Assembly: GCA_934098295.1 (NCBI GenBank) | Contig: CAKONV010000005.1 | Location: 1 to 64,000, forward strand | DNA: 64,000 nucleotides | Direction: 5' to 3' | Source: an uncultured Bacilli bacterium | Lineage (GTDB): Bacteria > Bacillota_I > Bacilli_A > ML615J-28 > CAG-313 | Shown here: one piece after another, positions 50,708-59,910 of the stretch | How positions within the stretch are numbered: position 1 is the stretch's first letter | Layout: every line of letters starts with the position of its first letter | Made by a program: the position numbers and the translations under genes | The notes under the pieces: model-generated | Told to the model about the DNA's origin: nothing | The model's input: the letters and a program-made list of their open reading frames with translations, nothing else | Databases searched by the model: none

Positions 50708-53008
50708 TTAATCTTTCTTTTTTAATACTATCGCAAGTAAAGATATACTAGCAAGAGTAGCTACGATTAATTCAGCACTCTTTTTTCCACATTTTTTCTT
50801 TTCTTCTTTTGGTTCTTCTTTTTGAACCTCATCATATGTTAAAACATCAGAAGTTACTGTGAAAGTTGTTCCCTCTTTGCTCTTACATTCTAACACTAAT
50901 TGGAACTTATAAACATTTTTAATAAAGTCTAGGTTTTTAATTCTTTGTGAACCAACCATCGAAGAAATTTCTTCTTTATTGCCATTTACTAAAATATAAG
51001 CATGTTCAACAACTAAATCTTCATCATTATATTCATAACTAAATGAAATTGAATCTGCAGTCTTTTTACTTTCTTTGAATTCTTTGATTGTTGGAACTTC
51101 ATAAGATAGTGTTGCAACACCTTCTAAGATATAGCTTGTTGAATAGGTTTGTTTTGCCGTTTCATCATATATATCATAGCTTACCGTAACCTCATATTTA
51201 GTATCAGCTAATAGGTTTGTTATTTCTAAGATTTCTTCACTACCCATATTATAACTAGCGGTTCCGAGTTTAACCACGACATTAGAAATATTAGAAGAAA
51301 CAGATGTTTGCGGTTTATTAAAAATAAGTTTGTTTTTATAAGCGGCTTGCATTACGATTGGATTTGTTGGGAAAACAAAGGCTGCGGTTGTTGCTTTCAT
51401 CTCATATTCAGATGGAATTACAGTATCGCCATCAACAACATCATAATTAATCTTAAATGTATATTCAGTATTATCTTTTAAGTTATCAAATGTTAGTTTA
51501 TCACCATCAAAGTCTTTAGTAACGCCATCTAAAGTAACTTTAACATTTTCTATTTTTCCTTTACCTGTAACATCAATTTTATTTAAAGTAATTGAATGAT
51601 ATGTTTTAGCCGTAGTATCTTCTTTAATACCTGGATCTCTTACAACAAAGAATAAGAAACTAAAGTTTTCACGTGGGGATAATGGATTACCAGTATCTTT
51701 CGGATAATTTGTTACTTTAAATCCTGATTCAGTTCTAACCATAGCAGTAACACTACCGCCGCCATCCATTTGATACATATCAGTTAAGCCATAGTATTCA
51801 GCAACAGCACTACATTCTGTTTGATTTAAACCACGATATTTGGTTGTAGTTTGGTCTGGATTAACAACGCTAACCATATCAGCTGTTATTAATACATATG
51901 TACCATCAGCTTTTTTGCCAAATAATGATCTTGGATATTGTTGTGTATCATAAGGGGCTGTTGTAGTTTGATCAACACCATTAATTCTTTGTGCTGAATG
52001 ATATCCAATAGCTTCTTCACAATTGTTCATTTCATCATTAGCAAAAAGTCTTTCAACTCTTACTCTAACATTTTTATCTAAAGCAGCAATTAAATTGTTG
52101 TCACTTGTTTCAATTGCAAATTGAGCTTGACCAACTGTATATGATTGTTTATCTGTAGAAGTAATAACGCCACGACCAAAGAAAGCATTAAATTTTGCAG
52201 GTGTTTCTGCTTCATAGCCTTCATACATATACATATATGCTAATTCAGCATTTTCTACAACAAATAATTTTTTATTAGTATTAACTTCAACGGAAGTCAT
52301 TTTTCCAGAACTACCTAAGTTACTATACGCACTCCATACGGTTGTTTTGCCTTCGCTTGCACTTTTGTTAATTGCTTCAACTTCAAAACTTGATTGGGTA
52401 ATTCCATTTTCATCGATTATTTCAACTACAAAACCACCAATACCAGTAGGTGTTGCAAATGATGAACTACTACCATCATTCTTTAAACCAATTACGGAAC
52501 TCCAGTTACCTAAAATATTAATAGGGAAAATCTTTTCGCCATTACTTACCATTGGGTAATATGGACATGGTTGATAATACCATGCACCAGCAGGCCATGA
52601 AGTACCAGTATTAAAATAATATTGGTCAGCATTAATTCCACCAACAACTATCCATCCTGGATGAGTTTCTTCATAATCTTTTGCAGCTGCTGTTATAGTT
52701 GTTCTCTTGTAATGTGTATTACTTGTTTGAACAGCATGATGTACAAGTTTTGAACTAATTCCGTTTGTTTTCATTGAGAAAACATTAATATTTTGATTAT
52801 GATTTTCTTTCCCAGTTGTTGTAGCAACCCCTTGTGTCAAAATATGATTCATTCCATAAATGTTTTCCTCTTTGGAATTATTTGGTGTAAAAGAACTTAC
52901 ACCAGATTGATCTTTTGCTGTCAAAGCCTTTGTTTTAATGTTTGTAAGTGACAAACATACCATCAACATTAAAATAAGGGCAAGCATAATCTTTTTAATT
53001 GCTTTCAT
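50708..53008 (-). CDS. Secreted phosphodiester-glycosidase (NAGPA/DUF2233-like) surface protein, paralogue
   Basis: A 766-residue paralogue of the protein at 48302-50560 with the same layout: signal peptide, GGINADQYYF (about residue 123), FGKKADGTYVLI, YQMDGGGSVTAM (about 415), then two or more beta modules and the C-terminal KKCGKKSAEL, hydrophobic stretch and KKKD. The shared tail strongly suggests a common anchoring route. The pair arose by tandem duplication and has diverged throughout. Substrate unknown. Confidence 0.88.
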   Translation of the reverse strand: MKAIKKIMLALILMLMVCLSLTNIKTKALTAKDQSGVSSFTPNNSKEENIYGMNHILTQGVATTTGKENHNQNINVFSMKTNGISSKLVHHAVQTSNTHYKRTTITAAAKDYEETHPGWIVVGGINADQYYFNTGTSWPAGAWYYQPCPYYPMVSNGEKIFPINILGNWSSVIGLKNDGSSSSFATPTGIGGFVVEIIDENGITQSSFEVEAINKSASEGKTTVWSAYSNLGSSGKMTSVEVNTNKKLFVVENAELAYMYMYEGYEAETPAKFNAFFGRGVITSTDKQSYTVGQAQFAIETSDNNLIAALDKNVRVRVERLFANDEMNNCEEAIGYHSAQRINGVDQTTTAPYDTQQYPRSLFGKKADGTYVLITADMVSVVNPDQTTTKYRGLNQTECSAVAEYYGLTDMYQMDGGGSVTAMVRTESGFKVTNYPKDTGNPLSPRENFSFLFFVVRDPGIKEDTTAKTYHSITLNKIDVTGKGKIENVKVTLDGVTKDFDGDKLTFDNLKDNTEYTFKINYDVVDGDTVIPSEYEMKATTAAFVFPTNPIVMQAAYKNKLIFNKPQTSVSSNISNVVVKLGTASYNMGSEEILEITNLLADTKYEVTVSYDIYDETAKQTYSTSYILEGVATLSYEVPTIKEFKESKKTADSISFSYEYNDEDLVVEHAYILVNGNKEEISSMVGSQRIKNLDFIKNVYKFQLVLECKSKEGTTFTVTSDVLTYDEVQKEEPKEEKKKCGKKSAELIVATLASISLLAIVLKKKD

Positions 53009-53071
53009 AAAGCCTCCTTATTTATTTTTTTCTCACACATATTTTAACATATGTAAAAAAAAAAGCCAAAT

Positions 53072-53101
53072 AAAAAGATAAAGGTTTTCATTACCTTTAT
53101 C
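53072..53101 (-). terminator. Rho-independent terminator of the helical lipoprotein gene
   Basis: GATAAAGG (53077-53084) and CCTTTATC (53094-53101) form an 8-bp stem followed by five T on the minus strand. Confidence 0.75.
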
Positions 53102-53105
53102 ATTA

Positions 53106-55112
53106 TTAAAAGTATTTTGATTTTATGTTTACAAAAGCATCGTAATTTTCCACATACTCTTTAGCTTTTTCACTTAATTTTTCATATAAGTGTTCAATAT
53201 ATCCTATTGTCTTATCGTTAACAATTGCTTTTTCAGTAGATAAATTATATATATACACATCGACAAAAGCAGCTTTATCTAAATCAATAGCTTCATTATC
53301 TCTTTTCCATTTTAAATAAACTTTTCTATTTCTATCAATATTATTAATATCTGCAACTTCATTGTAATTTTCATCATAATAATAGCCTTCAAAAATATAT
53401 CCTCTTCTATATAATGTGTTATTTCTTTCATATACAACGCCATAAACATTAATAAAGCAATCTAATAATCTAGGTGTTTTTTGATATGCCGGTAGCGTTT
53501 CTTCATCAAAATAAAAGAATTTACAAATATCAACCGTTGGAGCCCAAGATTCAGCATATATATCAGCCCCTCTATTTGAGGTATTAGCATACTTCTCATC
53601 TAATCTAAAGTACGCAAAATATGTGGTAAAAAATTCAATAAGCCCTTTATACATATCATTTTGATAACAAAAGCCAAAGAAATAATCTTTAGATTGATTT
53701 TCAATAACACCATTAGGATCTTTTTCTAAAAAATAATTGCCGAAAGCATTTCCTAATCCATAAAGAGGACTAGATGTACCATAATAATCAAGACCTAATT
53801 TTAAAAAATCTTGTAAACTATTAATATTAGCATCTATAAATGGTTGGTTACCATATTGATGTTTGATAAAATAATAAAAATCAGTGAAGAAGAATTCATA
53901 TAATTCTTCTTTTGATTTAAACACTTCTTTATTTTTATCATCACTATATATTATCAAATCTTTATTACTATCAGCCTTTTTTATCAAGGTTTCAACTTTT
54001 CCTATGCAAGCCACATAATATTTTGTTTTTTCATCCATATTATTATATTCATCATATAATTTTTTTAAATTATTGTTTTGATATACATATGTATAACTTG
54101 GAAAACGAGCAATTTCATAATCAAAAGCAAAAGCTTTTTCTTCATATTGTTTATATTCATCAACATACGCATCATATAAAGATAAAATTTCTTCAATATT
54201 ATTAATTTGTGTTTTCAATTCATCCGAGAAACTACTAAGTTTATTATATACCAATTTTATTAATTCATAATCTTGAGGTGTAGAGGCTGCTACATTTTTA
54301 TTAATATTCTGATAATCATTTAGTAAATTTTGAACTTCACTTAATTCTTTAGCTTTTTCTACTAGTCTTTTTAATTTATCATAGTTTGTTACATAATTCT
54401 TTACAGCTTTGTCTAGAGAATTATAAATTTCATTTACTTCATTTATCTTATTTATATTATCAATTGTTACATTTTCTTCTAATTCATCAATTAAATCAAT
54501 TACTACTTGGGCTTCTTTTTTTTGTTTATTTATAGTATAATCTTTATCAACTAACCACTTAGCGTATAATGAATAGATTTCATAACTATCTATTTCAATC
54601 GTACTTTGAGCTTTTTTTGTTAATTTAGAATCTAAATACCAACCAGCAAATATATATCCTTCTTTGGTAGGATTTATTATTTTATATGTTTCACTATAAA
54701 TAATTTCTTCTTTGAACTCATCTAAATTATCAATTTCATCAGTTCTAAAATAATATTTAATTGCCGCTTCTTTGCTTTCAACTATATAATATGCTTTTAA
54801 TTTGATATCTTCTGTAATTTCAAATATATTCGCAATAACAGAACCATCATCTTGTTGCCAGCCTACAAAATGATATTCATCAACTTGTAAACTGTTTTTC
54901 AAACAAACACCAGATTCATTTGTAATGATGCTTGAATTTGATGTGGTTGTATAATCATCTAATACATCTAGTTTAACATTACTGTTTTTAGAATAACTTA
55001 CTGTTACTTCTAAACTTCCGTTTATATATGTAACATTAACAGTTTTTTGTTTGCAAGAACTAAATAATATAATTATTATACAAAAAATCAAACTTAATAC
55101 ATATTTCTTCAT
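53106..55112 (-). CDS. Large lipoprotein with InlB-type repeats and a helical central domain
   Basis: A 668-residue protein with a strong lipobox (FSSC, Cys about residue 20). InlB-like beta repeats lie at about 40-110 (FVGWQQDDGS) and 130-195 (IFAGWYLDSKLTKK), and one more near residue 590 (YIFEGYYYDENYNE ending in VYLKWKRD). Between them is a long helical, coiled-coil-prone region (about 200-400) rich in Lys, Asn and Glu. No catalytic motif is seen. It probably acts in surface contact or binding, as with other repeat-bearing lipoproteins; this is inference. Confidence 0.8.
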   Translation of the reverse strand: MKKYVLSLIFCIIIILFSSCKQKTVNVTYINGSLEVTVSYSKNSNVKLDVLDDYTTTSNSSIITNESGVCLKNSLQVDEYHFVGWQQDDGSVIANIFEITEDIKLKAYYIVESKEAAIKYYFRTDEIDNLDEFKEEIIYSETYKIINPTKEGYIFAGWYLDSKLTKKAQSTIEIDSYEIYSLYAKWLVDKDYTINKQKKEAQVVIDLIDELEENVTIDNINKINEVNEIYNSLDKAVKNYVTNYDKLKRLVEKAKELSEVQNLLNDYQNINKNVAASTPQDYELIKLVYNKLSSFSDELKTQINNIEEILSLYDAYVDEYKQYEEKAFAFDYEIARFPSYTYVYQNNNLKKLYDEYNNMDEKTKYYVACIGKVETLIKKADSNKDLIIYSDDKNKEVFKSKEELYEFFFTDFYYFIKHQYGNQPFIDANINSLQDFLKLGLDYYGTSSPLYGLGNAFGNYFLEKDPNGVIENQSKDYFFGFCYQNDMYKGLIEFFTTYFAYFRLDEKYANTSNRGADIYAESWAPTVDICKFFYFDEETLPAYQKTPRLLDCFINVYGVVYERNNTLYRRGYIFEGYYYDENYNEVADINNIDRNRKVYLKWKRDNEAIDLDKAAFVDVYIYNLSTEKAIVNDKTIGYIEHLYEKLSEKAKEYVENYDAFVNIKSKYF

Positions 55113-55173
55113 GGTTTTCTCCTAGTTTTTTTAAAATTATACTATTATTTTTTTATGTTGTCAAGAGGAAATA

Positions 55174-55200
55174 AAAAGCTGTGGAAAATCCACAACCTTT
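55174..55200 (-). terminator. Terminator after fructose-bisphosphate aldolase
   Basis: TTGTGG and CCACAG, extended by AAAGG and CTTTT, form a stem around ATTTT on the minus strand, followed by T-rich sequence. Confidence 0.7.
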
Positions 55201-55216
55201 TATCAATTTTTAGTTA

Positions 55217-56080
55217 TTAGTTATTTTTACCTACACAACCGAAAACATTCATCTTTTCAGTTACGGCAGCTTTAATACCTTTTGAAGCAGGACCTAAAAT
55301 CTTACGAGGATCGTATATCTTAGCATTAGCTTCATCAGCAAGGAATTCTCTTAACAATTTGTTGAAAGCTAATTGACATTCAGTATTAACATTGATTTTA
55401 CAAGTTCCACAAGAAATTGCTTTTCTAATTTGTTCATCAGGAATACCAGTTCCACCATGAAGAACAAGAGGTACATTTGTTGCTTCTTTGATTTCAGCCA
55501 TTTCTACAAATCCAAGTTTTGGTTCACCAACATATGGTCCATGAACACTACCTAGAGCAGGAGCAAGACAATCAACACCAGCTTCTTTTACGATTCTTAC
55601 ACATTCGCCACAATCAGCATAGTGAATTCCACCGATTACACCGTCTTCGTTTCCACCTACAGTACCAACTTCAGCTTCAACACTTACACCTCTTGCGTGT
55701 GCATAATCAACTACTTCTTTAGTCATTGCAATGTTTTCAGCAATTGGATGGTGACTTCCATCAATCATAACTGATGTAAAACCAGCATCAATTGCTTGTT
55801 TACATTTTTCAAAACTTGAACCATGATCTAAGTGAATAACAACATCTACAGTAATTCCTAAGTCTTTTACTAATCCTTTTACCATACCAACAACAACATC
55901 AAATCCACCCATATATTTACCAGCGCCTTCAGAAACGCCTAAAATAACAGGAGCATTTAATTCTTGAGCAGTTTCAAGGATTGTTTTTGTCCATTCAAGG
56001 TTATTAATATTGAATTGACCTACTGCATACTTTCCTTCTTTTGCTTTCATAAGCATGTTACACATATTAACTAAAGCCAT
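55217..56080 (-). CDS. fbaA: Class II fructose-1,6-bisphosphate aldolase
   Basis: A zinc-dependent glycolytic enzyme splitting fructose-1,6-bisphosphate to DHAP and glyceraldehyde-3-phosphate. The 287-residue protein has HLDHGSSFEKC (about residue 83, zinc His and catalytic Asp), the EAEVGTVGG region (about 134), LVLHGGTGIP (about 208) and INVNTECQLAF. It is monocistronic, with an extended -10 at 56132-56140 and a terminator. Confidence 0.97.
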   Translation of the reverse strand: MALVNMCNMLMKAKEGKYAVGQFNINNLEWTKTILETAQELNAPVILGVSEGAGKYMGGFDVVVGMVKGLVKDLGITVDVVIHLDHGSSFEKCKQAIDAGFTSVMIDGSHHPIAENIAMTKEVVDYAHARGVSVEAEVGTVGGNEDGVIGGIHYADCGECVRIVKEAGVDCLAPALGSVHGPYVGEPKLGFVEMAEIKEATNVPLVLHGGTGIPDEQIRKAISCGTCKINVNTECQLAFNKLLREFLADEANAKIYDPRKILGPASKGIKAAVTEKMNVFGCVGKNN

Positions 56081-56131
56081 ATTTTTCTCCTTCTTAAGAA
56101 TGTATATATATCATTCTTACTTTACATTATT

Positions 56132-56140
56132 ATTATACCA
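56132..56140 (-). promoter_or_regulatory. Extended -10 element of fbaA
   Basis: The minus strand reads TGGTATAAT about 50 bases before the start. No -35 box is visible at the usual distance. Confidence 0.5.
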
Positions 56141-56187
56141 CAACATGATATTTTTTTTTAAAACATTTGCTTAAAAGGTTTCTAATT

Positions 56188-56538
56188 TTAATTTTCCTTT
56201 TCAATGTTTCTTGTTGCAACGATATTACTTTTTGTACCTAATATATCTTTTACAATGATATCACCAATTTTAACTGGGGCACTCACTTTTATTTTATTTA
56301 AATACTTCATAACTGGAAAAATCATATTTTTGGGAATTGGCGTAGAAGTTCTTACTGGTAAACTAGTTATTTTTCCATTAGTAACATTAATTGTTGTAGT
56401 AATTGTTCTAACTGGGTTTGTTAATTCGCTTATAGCGTAGTTTTTTCCTCTTATACAGCCATTTCCTTTAACATTTAATTTTTCATCTATTTCTAAGTGA
56501 CATCCCTTAGGGCAAACTATACAAATTAAATTACGCAT
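56188..56538 (-). CDS. DUF1667 protein
   Basis: A 116-residue protein that accompanies GlpA-like dehydrogenases in anaerobes. It has an N-terminal CIVCPKGCHLEI and a further Cys (GNGCIRGKNYA), a likely metal or Fe-S site, then a beta-rich part (VRTSTPIPKNMIFP). The ATG at 56538 follows GGAGG and overlaps the upstream gene by 8 bases. The reaction is unknown; family members are thought to take part in electron transfer from glycerol-3-phosphate. Confidence 0.9.
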   Translation of the reverse strand: MRNLICIVCPKGCHLEIDEKLNVKGNGCIRGKNYAISELTNPVRTITTTINVTNGKITSLPVRTSTPIPKNMIFPVMKYLNKIKVSAPVKIGDIIVKDILGTKSNIVATRNIEKEN

Positions 56539-57787
56539 TTTTAACCTCCAATTTGATTGGTGAGTTATTTTCAAATAAAGATTTATCGATTACTATATTT
56601 TCCATTTCAGCTGGTATTAGATATGCTTTTTTTATCTTTTTAATAATTTTATCATCTTGTGATATATATATAATGCTGTTTTGGTATGGTTTATTTACCC
56701 TAAAAGAAAGTTTTAACGTATCAATATTATCTAAATTTACTTGAGTAGGAATTACATAAGATATTCCTTCTCCATTTTTTATTTCAATTTTATTATTGTC
56801 TTTTAAAATTCCTTTTATGTATCTACTAGCAGCTTTACCAGCAAGGCTTGCTTCTATACTAACATAATCTACTAAATCATGTACATGTAAACTATTTCCA
56901 CAAGAAAATAAACCTTTAATACTTGTTTGATAAGATTCATCTACTAAAGGTCCTTTGGTCTTAGGGTGCATTTTTACCCCAAGAGCATTTAAAAGAGGAT
57001 TATAGGGAATAAGTCCAACTGATAATAGCAAGGTATCAACTTCAATTTCTTTTTCTTTTCCTTCGATAAATTTCAAATTATCATCAACTTCACAAATAAT
57101 TATTTTTTCTAATCTTTCGTTACCTTTTACCTCTTTTATCGTATGATGTAGATATAAAGGAATATTATAATCTTCTAAACATTGAACAATATTTCTGTTT
57201 AGACCATTAGAATACGGCATTATTTCGGCAACACCTAATACTTTAGTTCCTTCTAATGTTAATCTTCTAGCCATTATTAGACCAATATCACCACTACCTA
57301 AGATAAAAGCTTTTTTTCCAACCATATATCCTTCAATGTTTATATACTTTTGGGCAAGCCCAGCTGTCATTATCCCACTTGGTCTTGTTCCGTTAAGACC
57401 AATAGCTCCCGCCGTTCTTTCACTACATCCGGTTGCTAAAATGACAGATGAAGCAAGAATTTTATTAAGTCCTTCATCTTTTGAAGAATAAGTGATAATA
57501 AATTCATCATTAAACATTTCTAATGCTAAAACAAAGGTATCAACCATTGTTTCAATATTTCTTTTTTTTACTTCTTCGCTAGCACGATAGGCATATTCGG
57601 GACCTGTAAGTTCTTCTTTATAAGTATGTAATCCAAATCCATTATGAATACATTGTAATAATATTCCACCAAGATATGATTCCTTTTCTAAAATGATTAT
57701 TTTTCTTATTCCTTCATCATAAGCACTACTAGCAGCTGCAAGCCCAGCCGATCCACCACCAATAATTACTAAATCATATTTTTTCAT
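56531..57787 (-). CDS. FAD-dependent pyridine-nucleotide-type oxidoreductase (GlpB-like partner)
   Basis: A 418-residue flavoprotein. FAD binding is by GGGSAGLAAASSAYDEG; a second nucleotide site is FILGSGDIGLIMARR; the sequence closes with SCGNSLHVHDLVDYVSIEA. It belongs to the group encoded with GlpA-like and DUF1667 genes and would carry electrons from the dehydrogenase to NAD(P) or a quinone or ferredoxin. ATG at 57787, eight bases after GAGG, is chosen over GTG at 57790. It overlaps the GlpA-like gene by 14 bases. Confidence 0.9.
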   Translation of the reverse strand: MKKYDLVIIGGGSAGLAAASSAYDEGIRKIIILEKESYLGGILLQCIHNGFGLHTYKEELTGPEYAYRASEEVKKRNIETMVDTFVLALEMFNDEFIITYSSKDEGLNKILASSVILATGCSERTAGAIGLNGTRPSGIMTAGLAQKYINIEGYMVGKKAFILGSGDIGLIMARRLTLEGTKVLGVAEIMPYSNGLNRNIVQCLEDYNIPLYLHHTIKEVKGNERLEKIIICEVDDNLKFIEGKEKEIEVDTLLLSVGLIPYNPLLNALGVKMHPKTKGPLVDESYQTSIKGLFSCGNSLHVHDLVDYVSIEASLAGKAASRYIKGILKDNNKIEIKNGEGISYVIPTQVNLDNIDTLKLSFRVNKPYQNSIIYISQDDKIIKKIKKAYLIPAEMENIVIDKSLFENNSPIKLEVKNA

Positions 57788-59201
57788 CACATGTTCCTCT
57801 TTTATTTTCTTCTAATATATATGATCCATTCTTACCATAAAAGATTTCTTGTTTTTCACATTTTAGTTCTTTTGATAATATGTTTAAAATTAATGGTTCA
57901 CAAAAACCACCTTGACACATTCCAAATCCTGGCCTAATTCTTTTTTTAACACCCTTTATGGTTTTAGCTCCACAAGGTCTATTTATCACATCTATTACTT
58001 CCATAAGACTAACTTTTTCACATCTGCAAACAATTTGAGAAAAGCGTGGTTCATTTTCTATTAGTTTACATCTTTCATCAAAACTTAGTTTGTTTAACTG
58101 ATAGAAGGGGCGTCTTTTAGGATTAAAGTGCTCATTTGGCCTTTTGTTTTCAATCAAGCTTGCAACAAATGTAGCTATAGCTGGTGCTGATGAAAGTCCA
58201 GGTGATTGAATTCCTGATACATTAATAAAATGATAAGAAGTTTCTTCAATTATAAAGTCGTTAGTAGAACTAACTGCTCTTATTCCCGCAAATTGTTTTA
58301 TTTTTTTATCTACTCTTACATTATCAATTAGTTTATAACTTTCTTCCAAAACCGTTTCTAAAGTAGTGCTATCTGTAGAAACATCTTCTCTACTAGAGAT
58401 ATTACTTGATGGCCCAATTAAATAATTATAACTAGTAGTAGGACTTATTAAAACACCTTTTCCTTTAGCAGAAGGTAAACTAAATAGGGTATGTTTAACA
58501 TAATTATTATCAAAATGATCTAAAACATAATATTCTCCCTTTTTAGGAGTAATTGTAAAAAACTTTTCATTGACAAAAGCATTAATGATATCAGCATTAA
58601 TTCCCGCTGCATTTATAACATAATTAGTTACATATGAAGTTTTAGATGTTGTCACTTTAAAACCTTTTTCAAGTCTTTCTATTTTTATAACTTCTTCATT
58701 TAGATTTAGTTTTATGCCATTCTCAATGGCGTTTTCCATTAAAGCCACTACTAAAACAAAAGGATTTATAATGCCACATGATGGTGCTAGTAATCCTGCT
58801 ACCGCTTTAGAAGTAACTGAAGGTTCTATTTTTTTTAATTCTTCTTTTTCTATTATTTTAACATCAACATTATTTTTGACAGCTCTTTGTCTTAATTGTT
58901 CTAATTTTTCTTTTTCTTCCATATTCAAAGCTAAAGTTATTGAACCGATTCTTTTAAACTCTACACCAAGATCTTTAGCAATTTCATCATACATTGCATT
59001 TCCTTTAACGTTAAAGGTAGCCTTAAGAGTTGAAGGTAGGGGATCATATCCAGAGTGAATAATCGCACTATTAGCACCACTAGCGCCATCACCTACATCA
59101 TTTTCTTTTTCTAAAACAAGCGTGTTAAGTTCATATTTCGATAATTCTCTAGCAATGCTTGCGCCAATTACACCAGCACCGATTATTATGACATCATACA
59201 T
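57774..59201 (-). CDS. GlpA-like FAD-dependent (glycerol-3-phosphate) dehydrogenase
   Basis: A 475-residue flavoprotein with N-terminal GAGVIGASIARELSKY, a DAO-type fold, and a C-terminal BFD-like [2Fe-2S] domain with four cysteines (CRCEKVS and GMCQGGFCEP). This layout is that of anaerobic glycerol-3-phosphate dehydrogenase GlpA and its relatives. The substrate is inferred from the family; 2-hydroxyacid dehydrogenases share the fold. First gene of the three-gene operon. No glpK or glpF lies within the window. Confidence 0.9.
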   Translation of the reverse strand: MYDVIIIGAGVIGASIARELSKYELNTLVLEKENDVGDGASGANSAIIHSGYDPLPSTLKATFNVKGNAMYDEIAKDLGVEFKRIGSITLALNMEEKEKLEQLRQRAVKNNVDVKIIEKEELKKIEPSVTSKAVAGLLAPSCGIINPFVLVVALMENAIENGIKLNLNEEVIKIERLEKGFKVTTSKTSYVTNYVINAAGINADIINAFVNEKFFTITPKKGEYYVLDHFDNNYVKHTLFSLPSAKGKGVLISPTTSYNYLIGPSSNISSREDVSTDSTTLETVLEESYKLIDNVRVDKKIKQFAGIRAVSSTNDFIIEETSYHFINVSGIQSPGLSSAPAIATFVASLIENKRPNEHFNPKRRPFYQLNKLSFDERCKLIENEPRFSQIVCRCEKVSLMEVIDVINRPCGAKTIKGVKKRIRPGFGMCQGGFCEPLILNILSKELKCEKQEIFYGKNGSYILEENKRGTCDEKI

Positions 59202-59243
59202 ATTTATATATATACCTTTCTTTTTATTTTTGTTTCTTACTTT

Positions 59244-59252
59244 ATTCTAACA
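59244..59252 (-). promoter_or_regulatory. Extended -10-like element before the GlpA-like operon
   Basis: The minus strand reads TGTTAGAAT, one mismatch from the TGnTATAAT pattern, about 45 bases before the ATG at 59201. Confidence 0.35.
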
Positions 59253-59285
59253 TTTTTTATTTGACTTTTCAACCAATTTTAAAAT

Positions 59286-59321
59286 AAATATGAGAATAAA
59301 GAAAACTTTATCCTCATATTT
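59286..59321 (-). terminator. Terminator after the SpoVT gene
   Basis: AAATATGAG (59286-59294) pairs with CTCATATTT (59313-59321), and ATAAAG/CTTTAT extends the stem after one mismatch. It overlaps the last codons of the gene. Confidence 0.7.
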
Positions 59322-59844
59322 CTAAATATTTACTCATAAATAATCCACCAAATTCGGCTAAGGATTGTTCGCTTTCAGTAATTCCTGATTTTGACTCGAT
59401 AATGACACAACCCATTACGTCTCCAAACACATTAATTGGTTTGATTATTGTTGGTATTGATACATAGTAGTTTTGGCATATTTCCATGTTATCGGCCTTA
59501 GAAAAAACTTGAGTACTTCTATTTTTTAAAACTGTTTCTAATTGATGCGTTATTTTTAAACCAATTAAATTTTGTTTAAAATTTCCACTAGCCGAAACAA
59601 CTTTTTCATTATCTGTAACTATTATATTACATTTGTTAGCAATGTACATACTATCTGTAAAATCCTTAACAAAATCAGTCATTTGATTAACTGGAGAATA
59701 CTTTTTGAGAACTATTGAATTATCTCCTTCAGTATATATTTCTAAAGATTCTCCTTCTTTTATTCGCATGGTTCTCCTTAATTCCTTTGGTAACACAATT
59801 CTACCTAAATCATCGATTCTTCTTACGACACCAGTTGCTTTCAT
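59314..59844 (-). CDS. spoVT: SpoVT-type AbrB/GAF transcription regulator
   Basis: A DNA-binding regulator with an N-terminal AbrB swapped-hairpin domain (MKATGVVRRIDDLGRIVLPK) and a C-terminal GAF-like domain (about residues 60-176). At 176 residues it matches Bacillus SpoVT (178), which tunes late forespore gene expression. In non-sporulating relatives the same protein is kept with an unknown role. Its place next to mfd and pth matches Bacillus. AAGGAG precedes the ATG. Confidence 0.92.
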   Translation of the reverse strand: MKATGVVRRIDDLGRIVLPKELRRTMRIKEGESLEIYTEGDNSIVLKKYSPVNQMTDFVKDFTDSMYIANKCNIIVTDNEKVVSASGNFKQNLIGLKITHQLETVLKNRSTQVFSKADNMEICQNYYVSIPTIIKPINVFGDVMGCVIIESKSGITESEQSLAEFGGLFMSKYLEI

Positions 59845-59896
59845 TTTAATCTATCTCCTTTTGTTTTCTAAAGATAGTATTTGCCAATTGTTTACT

Positions 59897-59905
59897 TTTA
59901 TACCA
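59897..59905 (-). promoter_or_regulatory. Extended -10-like element before spoVT
   Basis: The minus strand reads TGGTATAAA about 50 bases before the spoVT ATG, just after mfd, suggesting spoVT has its own promoter. Confidence 0.4.
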
Positions 59906-59910
59906 TTTTT

